The notes under the pieces: generated by a model
The model's database searches: none
Told to the model about the DNA's origin: nothing
The model's input: only the letters and a program-made list of their open reading frames with translations
Source: Gammaproteobacteria bacterium
GTDB taxonomy: Bacteria > Pseudomonadota > Gammaproteobacteria > GRL18
Length of the DNA: 36,043 nucleotides
Reading direction: 5' to 3'
Assembly: GCA_015488755.1 (NCBI GenBank)
Contig: WFNB01000081.1
Coordinates: forward strand, 1 to 36,043
Shown here: piece after piece, positions 8,467 through 16,561 of the stretch
How the letters are laid out: each line of letters begins with the position of its first letter
How positions within the stretch are numbered: position 1 is the first letter of the stretch
Position numbers and translations under genes: made by a program

Positions 8467-9750
8467 TTAATTCAGTTGTATCCGCTGTCCCCAAGGAATA
8501 GGCGCTTTACCTTTAACTAACCAAATCACTGGATATTGAGGCTCACTCTGCGGAAATTCACCTTCAGCATCGCTAAAGTAGACTAAGAGATCGGGACACT
8601 GCTCTTGTTTTTCAACCCATTCAAACACTGGACTAAAACGAGTACCACCACCCCCCTTAAATTGTATGGGCAACTTCAGTTCATCCCACGGCTCAAACTC
8701 CCACGGACCGTCTTCACTGACTTGAGTATCACAAGCATGTAAGACAATTCGGGCACGTACCTGTGCTTTAATTTGATCCACCTCTGAAAGAAATTCTTTA
8801 ATTTCTTTTGTCGCAATAGAGCCACTAATATCCAATGCCACAACAATATTCACCATATGACTGCGCAAACGTGGATAAATTGCAGGTTCACCTCGACGAC
8901 TAGAAGGGCGAGAATAACTATAATCTTCACGAGCTGTAGCCGTCATATAGCGTGCTAATAACATGCGCCATGGCAATTGTGGTTGCAAGAGATGATCAAC
9001 CAAACGTGCCATTGACTGACTGAGCTTGCCTGCCTGCAAGGCTTGCTGAGCTGCCCCTGCTAAGCGTTGTTGCCACTGAGCACTGAGATTTTGAATCTCA
9101 TCATTGTTGGGCATTGGCGGCGGTTCTCTTTGAGTATCATTATCTGAGCCTCCTGGTTCAAAATCAGAGCTTGTCTGATCGCTATCGCCGGTTTGTCCTT
9201 GCCCTTTTTGTCCGTCTTTTTCCTGCTGGGAGTTTAAGGGTTTATTTTCTGTGGATTTTGCTTCACCTTGATCAGATGTTTCCCCTTTATCTTGGTCACC
9301 CGCCTCATTATTTTGACCCAGTTCATTATCTGCATCATTTTCATTGTCTTTTAAGGTGGGGTAAATTTCTTCTGCGGTCATGCCAATATATTCACGCAGA
9401 TACAAAATATGAGGAGGTGGTTTCAACCCATCTTCAATTAAGATTGGATTAATGGCAAAATCACAGGCCATATCCCAACGTAGCTTAACTCGATGGGCAC
9501 GACGAACAAAATGAGATAAGGCACAGTGCAAGGCCTCATGAGCCAAAATAAATTGTGTTTCTTCTATGCTAAGCTGTTGAATATAGTCTGGATTCACATA
9601 CAGCTTTTTCATATCACTCGCTGTTGTCTTACACCAAGATGGATCAGCAGCCACAATAGGCAATCTAAGCACCAGAGCACCAAGAAAAGGCTTATCTAAA
9701 ATAAGTCGGGTACGTGCTGCCCCTAGTTTTGTTTCTATTTTTTCATCCAT
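8467..9750 (-). CDS. DUF2201 metallopeptidase-like/VWA protein, MoxR partner
   Basis: 427 residues from MDEKIETKLG; the frame opens 13 codons earlier, but this ATG gives an 8-nt overlap (ATGGATGA) with the stop of the MoxR gene, typical of translational coupling. The N-terminal domain (about 1-160) carries HEALHCALSH, an HExxH zinc-peptidase signature at about residues 71-75. A long acidic, Gln/Asp/Ser-rich low-complexity linker follows (about 130-210). The C-terminal VWA-like domain has the MIDAS elements DISGS, GGTRF and FSDAEG. MoxR/VWA pairs generally act as chaperones that remodel or insert metal cofactors into client enzymes. The next gene is dsrS, which makes a Dsr-related client an attractive idea (inference). 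Confidence 0.88.
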   Translation of the reverse strand: MDEKIETKLGAARTRLILDKPFLGALVLRLPIVAADPSWCKTTASDMKKLYVNPDYIQQLSIEETQFILAHEALHCALSHFVRRAHRVKLRWDMACDFAINPILIEDGLKPPPHILYLREYIGMTAEEIYPTLKDNENDADNELGQNNEAGDQDKGETSDQGEAKSTENKPLNSQQEKDGQKGQGQTGDSDQTSSDFEPGGSDNDTQREPPPMPNNDEIQNLSAQWQQRLAGAAQQALQAGKLSQSMARLVDHLLQPQLPWRMLLARYMTATAREDYSYSRPSSRRGEPAIYPRLRSHMVNIVVALDISGSIATKEIKEFLSEVDQIKAQVRARIVLHACDTQVSEDGPWEFEPWDELKLPIQFKGGGGTRFSPVFEWVEKQEQCPDLLVYFSDAEGEFPQSEPQYPVIWLVKGKAPIPWGQRIQLN

Positions 9751-10786
9751 AGAGCATAATATCGGCAATGGCATCTGCCCAGTTAGCAAACTCTTCTACA
9801 GAAAACAAGTCATCTCCTACGGCTCTGTGCATATCGGAAACTAACATAACACCCATTTCTTTTTGGCGAAAACTGGCAGCGTATTTAAGGATATTGGTAA
9901 ACACTTTATCCGCATCCTCAGTACCCTTCGCACGAATAGCACGTCCAACCAGAGCAGAGGCCACAGCATATTGTAGATCAATTTCTGTGGGTGTCGGAAC
10001 GCTATCACCATTAACAATCGCATCTAAATCCGGCATTTGATCTAAATTAGCAATAAAAGCATTTAATTCAATGCCTGCTGCTGGACCAACACAGGATTGT
10101 AAAGCACCAATGAATAATTCTGGATGATCACTAAATTTCTGTAGTGCATTGTGCACAAACTCCCATGTCCTAGGTGTTGGGAAAGCCACCGGATTATGGG
10201 CTGGATCAAAATCAAATAATAAATCTGGACGAAAGCGTAAAAAGGCAATGATCTTCTCATCAATACCATTGTTATAGGCCCAAGCAACCCAATCATCCAA
10301 GTGAATATCAATCTCATAATGAGAAAAACGATTTGCTAATGGTGCTGGCATGCTATAGGTAACACCCCGATCACCCTGACGGTTACCAGCAGCAAAAATA
10401 GCCCAACCATCCGGAATTTTATAGTCACCTAAGCGACGATCCAATATCAATTGATAAGCAGCAGCAGAAACACTTGGCGGTGCAGAGGTAATTTCATCTA
10501 AAAACAGTATTCCTTCGTTACCATGTTTTTCTGCATCAGGAAGCATTGAGGGGACTGCCCACTCGACCTTATCCCCATCTTTAAAAGGAATACCTCGCAG
10601 ATCACTCGGTTCCATTTGTGATAAACGGATATCAATCAATACGCGATTATGTTTTTGAGCAACTTGATTGACCAACTGAGATTTACCGACTCCCGGTGGC
10701 CCCCAGATCATAACCGGTGTATGGTATCCAGTTTGTGCCCCTTTGAATTCCTGATCCAATACCACAAATAATTGTGAAGCTCTCAT
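9743..10786 (-). CDS. MoxR-family AAA+ ATPase
   Basis: 347 residues. Walker A GPPGVGKSQ (about 29-37), Walker B ILFLDEI (about 92-98), the sensor-1 region AAGNRQGD and the arginine region PLANRFSHYEI are all present, as in MoxR-type ATPases. A C-terminal lid of about 120 residues follows. No membrane segment. It is cytosolic, overlapping by 8 nt the gene for a VWA/DUF2201 protein, its expected partner. Functions of characterised relatives include activation of metalloenzymes (for example CbbQ/CbbO and NorQ/NorD). The client here is unknown, but the operon continues into dsrS, glutaredoxin and siroheme synthase. Confidence 0.93.
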   Translation of the reverse strand: MRASQLFVVLDQEFKGAQTGYHTPVMIWGPPGVGKSQLVNQVAQKHNRVLIDIRLSQMEPSDLRGIPFKDGDKVEWAVPSMLPDAEKHGNEGILFLDEITSAPPSVSAAAYQLILDRRLGDYKIPDGWAIFAAGNRQGDRGVTYSMPAPLANRFSHYEIDIHLDDWVAWAYNNGIDEKIIAFLRFRPDLLFDFDPAHNPVAFPTPRTWEFVHNALQKFSDHPELFIGALQSCVGPAAGIELNAFIANLDQMPDLDAIVNGDSVPTPTEIDLQYAVASALVGRAIRAKGTEDADKVFTNILKYAASFRQKEMGVMLVSDMHRAVGDDLFSVEEFANWADAIADIMLYG

Positions 10787-10834
10787 TTAATTCTCACTAC
10801 CATTAATAATCAACATAAAACAAATTTTACTCGC

Positions 10835-11266
10835 TTAAAAGCCTGCCAATTTGAGTAAACGCTCAGCCTCTTGAGGATTTTTTTCAACCCCATTACCTTC
10901 TTTGTACATCATCGCTAAAGTGGTCATTGAACCAATTAGACCGGCATCAATACCTTTATTAAACCACTTTATTGCTTCATCTGGATTTTTATCAACACCT
11001 TCACCTTCCATGTACATAAAGCCCATACCATGCCATGCCAATTCATAATCCTGATCAGCAGATAGTTTCATCCATAATGCTGCTGCTGTTTCATTTCGAT
11101 GCACACCTAAACCATTTTGATACATAACAGCCATACGATGTTGTGCCTCTGCTACCCCTTTTTCAGCTAAGGGAGATAATAATTGCACCGCTCGGGTAAA
11201 ATGCTTATCTTCAAGTGCTTTAAGACCACTATTGAGATCCATTATTTCTTCTTCAGTCAAGTTCAT
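10835..11266 (-). CDS. Sel1-repeat (TPR-like) protein
   Basis: 143 residues. After an N-terminal helix pair (about 8-35) there are three Sel1 repeats of about 36 residues, each with the signature A-x2-x-G-x2-Y-x2-G-x-GV-x-(R/K)N: MAVMYQNGLGVHRN, MGFMYMEGEGVDKN and LAMMYKEGNGVEKN. No signal peptide, so it is probably a cytosolic protein-protein adaptor. It is the first gene of a same-strand run, 48 nt before moxR. No partner can be named. Confidence 0.9.
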   Translation of the reverse strand: MNLTEEEIMDLNSGLKALEDKHFTRAVQLLSPLAEKGVAEAQHRMAVMYQNGLGVHRNETAAALWMKLSADQDYELAWHGMGFMYMEGEGVDKNPDEAIKWFNKGIDAGLIGSMTTLAMMYKEGNGVEKNPQEAERLLKLAGF

Positions 11267-11572
11267 TCAGTACCTACCTAGAATATGTTATATAATTGCT
11301 TTGTATTTTCATTGAGTCTCTATTTATAAAATAAAAGAGCCTAGACTCACTAATATAAGCTTGATTATATCATACTATTTTACTTGGTTATTATGTTTTA
11401 GTCATTATTTTAACGAATTATCAAAATTTATTTCCTCATCCTATCCTATAGAGATATACCTTTGGAGCAAAAACATACAGTATACTCACCCTTGAATTAA
11501 GTTCCAGATACTATAAGAGCAAAGTATTATTAACAGTACGCTCAGCCGATATCTTAATTATAAATTTAAAGG

Positions 11573-11635
11573 TCAATTTCAGCATTTGTTAATAAATGAT
11601 TTTTTTTGAAAATTTATTTATTAACTGGAAATTGA
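11573..11635. repeat. Large AT-rich imperfect inverted repeat in a 460-bp intergenic region
   Basis: Left arm TCAATTTC (11573-11580) and TTAATAAAT (11589-11597); right arm ATTTATTAA (11616-11624) and GAAATTGA (11628-11635). The two blocks pair in order with a small internal asymmetry. It lies in the divergent region 11267-11726 between the Sel1 gene and the small gene at 11727. The rest of this region is very AT-rich and shows no open frame I would support. Confidence 0.4.
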
Positions 11636-11669
11636 TATTAAAATCGTTTAATATAAGCAGATTATTATC

Positions 11670-11699
11670 TTGTCACAGTCTGTTTATACTGACTTATAA
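11670..11699 (+). promoter_or_regulatory. Candidate sigma-70 promoter for the 63-residue gene
   Basis: TTGTCA (11670-11675), 18-bp spacer, TTATAA (11694-11699). This predicts transcription from about 11706, leaving a leader of about 20 nt with AAAGGA before the ATG at 11727. Based on consensus matching by eye only. Confidence 0.4.
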
Positions 11700-11726
11700 A
11701 ACACTTGTAGAATAAAGGAAAAACCG

Positions 11727-11918
11727 ATGAACCAAGAATATCATGATTTTACTGTGAAAATGGAATCTGAAGGCGTTAACCCAGAATATATCCAAGGTTG
11801 GCAAGGTGGTTACGTTTGTAACCCAGAGCGTGAAGAGCAAAGAGTTAATGATGCTTATTCAGCAGGCTATGAAGATGGCTTAGAGAAGAAAACAGATGGT
11901 TTTGGTGATTGGAAATAA
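11727..11918 (+). CDS. Small acidic protein with a GY-x-DG motif, function unknown
   Basis: 63 residues. The start has a strong AAAGGA upstream, and the gene has its own candidate promoter and a perfect terminator, so it is a well-framed, probably well-expressed monocistronic unit. Visible features are YIQGWQGGYVCNPE in the centre and AYSAGYEDG near the C-terminus. The AYxAGYxDG pattern recalls ribosome modulation factor-like small proteins, but the rest does not match RMF and it is acidic rather than basic. I do not assign a function. Confidence 0.75.
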   Translation: MNQEYHDFTVKMESEGVNPEYIQGWQGGYVCNPEREEQRVNDAYSAGYEDGLEKKTDGFGDWK

Positions 11919-11945
11919 TTTCCTATCATTAATACTAATGATATA

Positions 11946-11971
11946 AAAAAACCGGCTTATGCCGGTTTTTT
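11946..11971. terminator. Bidirectional rho-independent terminator
   Basis: AAAAAACCGGC, loop TTAT, GCCGGTTTTTT. A perfect stem with T-tracts on both strands, placed between the convergent genes ending at 11918 (+) and 12006 (-). Confidence 0.93.
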
Positions 11972-12005
11972 TATCTTACCTTTTTATATGTTATACAGGG
12001 GAGAT

Positions 12006-12560
12006 TTAAAAAGCTGGTTTATAGAGATCAGTAATGGCTTTATTTAAGTGTTCAACTGCGCTTGGTGCATTAATTTCTAATACTTGTGTTTCAATCCATT
12101 TATTATGGCGTTCCCCCATCACATCCTGTACTTTCGATCCCAAATAACGACGCATGCTAAAGCTTGGCTTGCCATTTTCATAGGGCATTTCAGCGTAATC
12201 ACTCATACGCTCATTAACCAGATTAATAAAATGTTCTTTATAATCTTTTACCCCATCAATTTCTTCCATGCTCGCTTGATGAGTTCGTGCCAAGTGTTTT
12301 ACCATAGTGACTACAAATTCTTCTCGTTCAGTTTCTGACATTGTCTCATAAGTAATACGATCAGCCAGATGTGCCAAAAAAATAACAAATTCAACTACGA
12401 CATCCATGCGTTGTTTTAAACTTTCTGTCTGATAGTCTTCATTTTCTAAATCAAGCAAAGCATCCTGAGCAATCCTCCAAGCAATAAAAGCAACGGCACT
12501 GGCATTATCTGCAACACTTCGCTGCTTAGAATTTTTACCCCATTTTGACTTCATTCTCAT
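12006..12560 (-). CDS. Hypothetical helical protein
   Basis: 184 residues, no cysteines, no signal peptide, and predicted to be almost entirely helical. The N-terminus is basic (KSKWGKNSKQRS) and is followed by long amphipathic helices containing FIAWRIAQDALLDLENEDY and FVIFLAHLADRITYETM. I do not recognise a family. It is 62 nt downstream of the 111-residue gene on the same strand, so the two are probably one operon, closed by the shared bidirectional terminator. Confidence 0.8.
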   Translation of the reverse strand: MRMKSKWGKNSKQRSVADNASAVAFIAWRIAQDALLDLENEDYQTESLKQRMDVVVEFVIFLAHLADRITYETMSETEREEFVVTMVKHLARTHQASMEEIDGVKDYKEHFINLVNERMSDYAEMPYENGKPSFSMRRYLGSKVQDVMGERHNKWIETQVLEINAPSAVEHLNKAITDLYKPAF

Positions 12561-12622
12561 AACATTAGACCTTATTCTTTTGATACATCATCACAGCAAA
12601 CAAATGGATAAATTTTACTATT

Positions 12623-12958
12623 CTATGGCGCCAGTTCAAGTTGGGTTTCAAAAATTTCACCGGTATTATCAATATGAATCGTCATAATATTCGGCACACG
12701 AGATAAAATATAGGCTGCCATCATCATTTTCATTTGCTCATTATTTTCTTCAATAGCCGTAAGCAATTTGTCACCTACAATTTGACAACGTTGAGTAATG
12801 TCTGGATTCTCAACAAACTCCTTACTTAAGGTCCATCCCTTATTCATGTCTGCATCCATTTTATCGAATAATGTAACACCTGAAGTTACCATTTCTTCTT
12901 CTACATTCACTGCATACATCTGGCCATCAATTACCACATTCAAAACTCTAATCATCAC
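12623..12958 (-). CDS. Hypothetical small soluble protein
   Basis: 111 residues. The N-terminus (MIRVLNVVIDGQMYAVNVEEE) looks like a beta hairpin, the centre is helical (AIEENNEQMKMMMAAYILSRVP) and the C-terminus returns to beta (IMTIHIDNTGEIFETQLEL). A double ATG leaves the exact start open by one codon. Single cysteine near residue 58. No recognisable family. It is divergent from the PKHD hydroxylase gene and co-directional with the next unknown gene. Confidence 0.75.
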   Translation of the reverse strand: MMIRVLNVVIDGQMYAVNVEEEMVTSGVTLFDKMDADMNKGWTLSKEFVENPDITQRCQIVGDKLLTAIEENNEQMKMMMAAYILSRVPNIMTIHIDNTGEIFETQLELAP

Positions 12959-13084
12959 TACGCTACCTAATAATTATTCTATTCTTAAGCTAATAATATG
13001 GGGCTAGTTGAATAAAGATCAATATCCCTGATACACTCTAAGAAGTAAAATGACTATTCAAATAACAGTGGAGAAAACCCTATT

Positions 13085-13762
13085 ATGCTCATTGAAATTC
13101 CTGATGTTATCAATCCCAGGCAGCTAAAATCAATACAGGCTGTACTGCAACAAGCTCAGTTTGTAGATGGTAAAATTTCTGCGGGTGATGTTGCCCAAAA
13201 TGTAAAAAAAAATGAAGAGTTAATACAAGACAATTCTCAACAAATGCAATCATTAAATAATATTCTAATGGGCAGCCTAATCAATAACCCAACATATAAA
13301 GCAGCCGTCATGATGAAAAAGATTGGCGCTCCTTTTTTAGCACGTTATCGTAAGGGAATGGGTTATGGGGGGCATATTGATAACCCCATTATGGGACAAA
13401 TGCCTAATATGTACCGCACCGATGTTTCTACCACCCTTTTTCTTAATGATCCAGATGAGTATGAAGGTGGCGATCTCGTCATTGTCACTAAATATGGAGA
13501 ACACAGAGCACGCTTAAAAGCTGGCAGTGCCATTGTTTACCCCTCAACTAGCTGGCATTATGTTGATGAAGTTACCTCTGGTGAACGTCTTGTCTGCGTG
13601 ACCTGGGCACAGAGTATGATCCAAGATGCAAACAAACGCGAGGTGCTTTATGAACTATGGCAGGCACGAGAAAAAATGCTTAAAGAACGACCTCTAGACG
13701 AAGAAACACAGGGTGTTGATGTTACTTATATAAAACTGGTACAAATGTGGGCTGATACTTAA
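13085..13762 (+). CDS. PKHD-type Fe(II)/2-oxoglutarate-dependent hydroxylase (PiuC/YbiX family)
   Basis: 225 residues, the standard family length. The iron triad is visible as His97 and Asp99 in GGHIDNP and His158 in STSWHYVDEV, with Arg168 (SGERLV) expected to hold 2-oxoglutarate. The N-terminal ISAGDVAQNVKKNEEL block is also typical. It is a cytosolic oxygenase; in several bacteria relatives are linked to iron uptake, but the substrate is not established. GGAG precedes the ATG by 11 nt. It is a single gene convergent with the dsr operon, separated by a bidirectional terminator. Confidence 0.93.
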   Translation: MLIEIPDVINPRQLKSIQAVLQQAQFVDGKISAGDVAQNVKKNEELIQDNSQQMQSLNNILMGSLINNPTYKAAVMMKKIGAPFLARYRKGMGYGGHIDNPIMGQMPNMYRTDVSTTLFLNDPDEYEGGDLVIVTKYGEHRARLKAGSAIVYPSTSWHYVDEVTSGERLVCVTWAQSMIQDANKREVLYELWQAREKMLKERPLDEETQGVDVTYIKLVQMWADT

Positions 13763-13780
13763 ACTTAGAAAGTTAGCCAT

Positions 13781-13808
13781 AAAAAAACCGGCCTAAGCCG
13801 GTTTTTTT
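13781..13808. terminator. Bidirectional terminator at the end of the dsr operon
   Basis: AAAAAAACCGGC, loop CTAA, GCCGGTTTTTTT. It ends the hydroxylase gene on the plus strand and the dsrP end of the dsr operon on the minus strand. The stem is identical in core to the terminator at 11946-11971. Confidence 0.93.
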
Positions 13809-13829
13809 CATTTAGAGTAAAGAATAAAC

Positions 13830-15032
13830 TTACTTACCATGAGGATCAGCCACTGCATCGGCAAGACTAGCAGGTAAGAATTTTAATGCTGCCACAGCCA
13901 TTGTTACTAATAGTAAAGTAACACCAAAACCACCAAGTCCTAATAGTATTTCTGGTAAAGAAGGTGCATAAGAAGCAACCATACCATCATAGAACGAGCT
14001 ACTCACTTCCATTCCTGGAAACATTTGCATTGGATAAGCCTGACCACCAACAATAATAATATAAAGCTGCGCTAAACCACCCAAAATAATGAGTGCTGAA
14101 GCTAAGCCAATCATTGTTCTATTTTTACCGGTAGGTCCATACAATAAAAATAAAGGTAATAGGGAACCGAGAACTATTTGTACTACCCAAAAAAGAAAGG
14201 TATAAATCCCACCACCAGCTAACACAAAAGCACTAATTCCCCGATGATCAGCTGAATATAAATTAGTTAAATGATAAATAACCACAAAATAAAGAACAGC
14301 AGCAACAAAAACACCCAGTAAATTTTTCAAACGATTAACCGTATAATCACCCAATTCTCTTTGAGTGTATTTAAAACTCCCCATTAATACCAACATAAAA
14401 AATGCCAGACCAAAGGAAAATGACATAATAATAAACATAGGCGCTAATAACGCTGAATCATAGGCTTCACGAGAAATTAAAAAACCAAAAATAGAACCTG
14501 TACCTGTTGTTAAGATTAATCGCCAAATAAAAGCCACCATACCTGCCTTTTTAGTTAAGCTATTATAGGGTCTATCCATCATGGTCCATAAATAAATCCC
14601 AACGATACCCATAAAACCTGAATATAAAATAATATTCCACGTAAAAATAGAGGTGAAATTGAACTTTGTCATAGCAACAATCAGTCGATCAGGACGACCT
14701 AAATCCAACAATAAAACAACTAATCCACCCGCCAACAAAGCCATTGCAAGCATACCTGAAAGACGTGCTAAAGGTTTATATGCTGTTTTAGCAAAAACAG
14801 ATGAAATCGAAGCGACATTCAATGCGCCAGAGGCAGCCACAATCAAAAATATTGCAAATACATGGGGGGTTCCCCAAACGACTTGATTGCTCATACCTGT
14901 CACCCAATGGCCATGATGCTCCATGTAATAGGCTGATAAGATACCAATTAGGGAAATAAGACCAAATAGACCAAGAAAGGTATAAAAGCCTTTAGTATTC
15001 CCTTCTACTTCGAGAAAGTGCAATTTTTTCAT
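13830..15032 (-). CDS. dsrP: DsrP, integral membrane subunit of DsrMKJOP (NrfD/PsrC family)
   Basis: 400 residues, hydrophobic throughout, with about ten predicted membrane helices, starting near residues 18-37 and ending near 360-385. It is the quinone-interacting NrfD-like subunit of the DsrMKJOP transmembrane complex. It pairs with the periplasmic ferredoxin DsrO and cytochrome DsrJ to move electrons between the periplasm and the quinone pool. It is the last gene of the dsrA-P operon, 128 nt after dsrO, and is closed by a strong terminator. Its length and composition are normal. Confidence 0.95.
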   Translation of the reverse strand: MKKLHFLEVEGNTKGFYTFLGLFGLISLIGILSAYYMEHHGHWVTGMSNQVVWGTPHVFAIFLIVAASGALNVASISSVFAKTAYKPLARLSGMLAMALLAGGLVVLLLDLGRPDRLIVAMTKFNFTSIFTWNIILYSGFMGIVGIYLWTMMDRPYNSLTKKAGMVAFIWRLILTTGTGSIFGFLISREAYDSALLAPMFIIMSFSFGLAFFMLVLMGSFKYTQRELGDYTVNRLKNLLGVFVAAVLYFVVIYHLTNLYSADHRGISAFVLAGGGIYTFLFWVVQIVLGSLLPLFLLYGPTGKNRTMIGLASALIILGGLAQLYIIIVGGQAYPMQMFPGMEVSSSFYDGMVASYAPSLPEILLGLGGFGVTLLLVTMAVAALKFLPASLADAVADPHGK

Positions 15033-15160
15033 TTTATTTACTCATTACAGCAGGTATTAAGTGAATAATACTTGTTTGATAAACGCCAAAGCACTTATTA
15101 TGATTCATAAGAGCTTATTTATTAAGCCGAGTTATCGTGTTTAAAATTAAGTATTTAGAA

Positions 15161-15940
15161 TTAAATGCCCTGATAATGTATTGCAGGATTTAATTTAAGA
15201 TCAGCTCTGATCTGCTTACCACCATGTTCTTTAAGAAGCTTTGAAATAGCGCTGTCAGGATCATTCAAATCACCAAAAACAATAGCACCACTACTTGCTT
15301 CAACACAGGCAGGTTCTTGTCCTTTATCAATACGACCAACACACATATTGCAGGACTCTACACAACCTTTGCCTCGTGGTGTTACTTCTTTTTGATCATG
15401 CAATACTTCATGAACAAATGAACGAGCTTTATATGGACAAGCCATCATACAATAGCGACAGCCAATACAACGGTGTCTATCCACTAAAACAATACCATCT
15501 GGACGCTTCATAGAAGCACCTGTTGGGCAGACATCAACACAAGGTGGTTGTTCACAATGTTGACACATTACTGGTAAGGACATGCTATACCCAGTACCCT
15601 TGTTTTTAACATCAACGACACGAATGTACTGTGTTCTTTGATCGTCTCTGGATTCTTCTTCGTTACCTAATCCCTGCTCTTTATTGCAGGCTTCAACACA
15701 TTTATTCCAATCAACATCTTTTGTTGTGTCAACCAACATACCCCAACGTACTTTGGAAGATGCCCCCTCTTTGGCAGACACATTCTGCAAAGAATCAGCA
15801 TGGGCAGTTTGATATAAAACAACGCTAGGTGCGATAGCTATCCCAGCGACAGCCGCTGAACCAACAATAAAATTCCGACGCGAGCTCTCAACTGAAGCTT
15901 CAGAATTTTGCTGTTTTTTATTTTCAAAATTAATTGTCAT
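15161..15940 (-). CDS. dsrO: DsrO, periplasmic ferredoxin-like Fe-S subunit
   Basis: 259 residues. A twin-arginine signal (SSRRNFIVGSAAVAG, about 19-33, cleaved near TAHA) exports the folded protein. Four cysteine groups typical of DMSO-reductase B-type ferredoxins are visible: C-NKEQG region near 82-86, CQHCEQPPCVDVC, CIGCRYCMMAC and CNMCVGRIDKGQEPAC. It is the periplasmic electron carrier between DsrJ and DsrP in the DsrMKJOP complex. Its start overlaps the 3' end of dsrJ by 11 nt, so the two are translationally coupled. Confidence 0.96.
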   Translation of the reverse strand: MTINFENKKQQNSEASVESSRRNFIVGSAAVAGIAIAPSVVLYQTAHADSLQNVSAKEGASSKVRWGMLVDTTKDVDWNKCVEACNKEQGLGNEEESRDDQRTQYIRVVDVKNKGTGYSMSLPVMCQHCEQPPCVDVCPTGASMKRPDGIVLVDRHRCIGCRYCMMACPYKARSFVHEVLHDQKEVTPRGKGCVESCNMCVGRIDKGQEPACVEASSGAIVFGDLNDPDSAISKLLKEHGGKQIRADLKLNPAIHYQGI

Positions 15941-16529
15941 CAGAATGAACCTCAGGCGTAATATTGGCCATATCTTTAACTGTCAGGCTATATGTTCCGG
16001 GAATAACTGCCTTGTAATCAAGGTTTTTATGATTAGATAAAGCATGGAAATCACCACTACCTTCAGGAATATCCCTATGGCATTGGAAGCAATCAATAGA
16101 TACTGCTGCATACTGATGGCAAGAAACACAGAAATGTTGCTCATTATCAATGCGAACGTACTTACCACTATCATCTTTAGTAGCATGACAGTTAATGCAT
16201 TGTTTTAAACTACCATCCAGCTTTGAACCATCCGCTTTTGCTCTAACACCTTCGCGTAACGTCTTGATTCTGTCATGCTTAAGTAAGTCAGGGTGCTGAC
16301 GACGCATTTCTTCTTCAGGCAAAATACACTTCTCACCTTCAAAGTCAGGAAATGTAATCTTCGGACCTAATTCATCCTGTTCAACTTCATTTGCAAAAAC
16401 AGTACTACTAAAACTGGCTACTAGAGCCAGTCCTGCTACAGTAAGTGGTAGTTTTTGCAAGTTGATTTTTCTAATCTTTTTATTAAAAAAAGAATTTAAA
16501 CTAAAATCAAAGTTTCGTTGCAACCACAC
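15930..16529 (-). CDS. dsrJ: DsrJ, triheme cytochrome c subunit
   Basis: 199 residues. An N-terminal hydrophobic export or anchor segment lies at about 26-46. Three CxxCH heme sites are seen: CINCH 111-115, CVSCH 134-138 and CFQCH 147-151. Cys68 (EKCILPEE) is a good candidate for the unusual cysteine axial ligand known from Allochromatium DsrJ. It is the periplasmic cytochrome of the DsrMKJOP complex. The start is GTG, with AGGAG 7 nt upstream; an ATG overlapping it (ATGTG) is out of frame and runs into a stop after 11 codons. The 3' end overlaps dsrO. Confidence 0.95.
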   Translation of the reverse strand: MWLQRNFDFSLNSFFNKKIRKINLQKLPLTVAGLALVASFSSTVFANEVEQDELGPKITFPDFEGEKCILPEEEMRRQHPDLLKHDRIKTLREGVRAKADGSKLDGSLKQCINCHATKDDSGKYVRIDNEQHFCVSCHQYAAVSIDCFQCHRDIPEGSGDFHALSNHKNLDYKAVIPGTYSLTVKDMANITPEVHSDDN

Positions 16530-16561
16530 ATTTATTCTCCTACTTATAAGCCCAATAGTGC

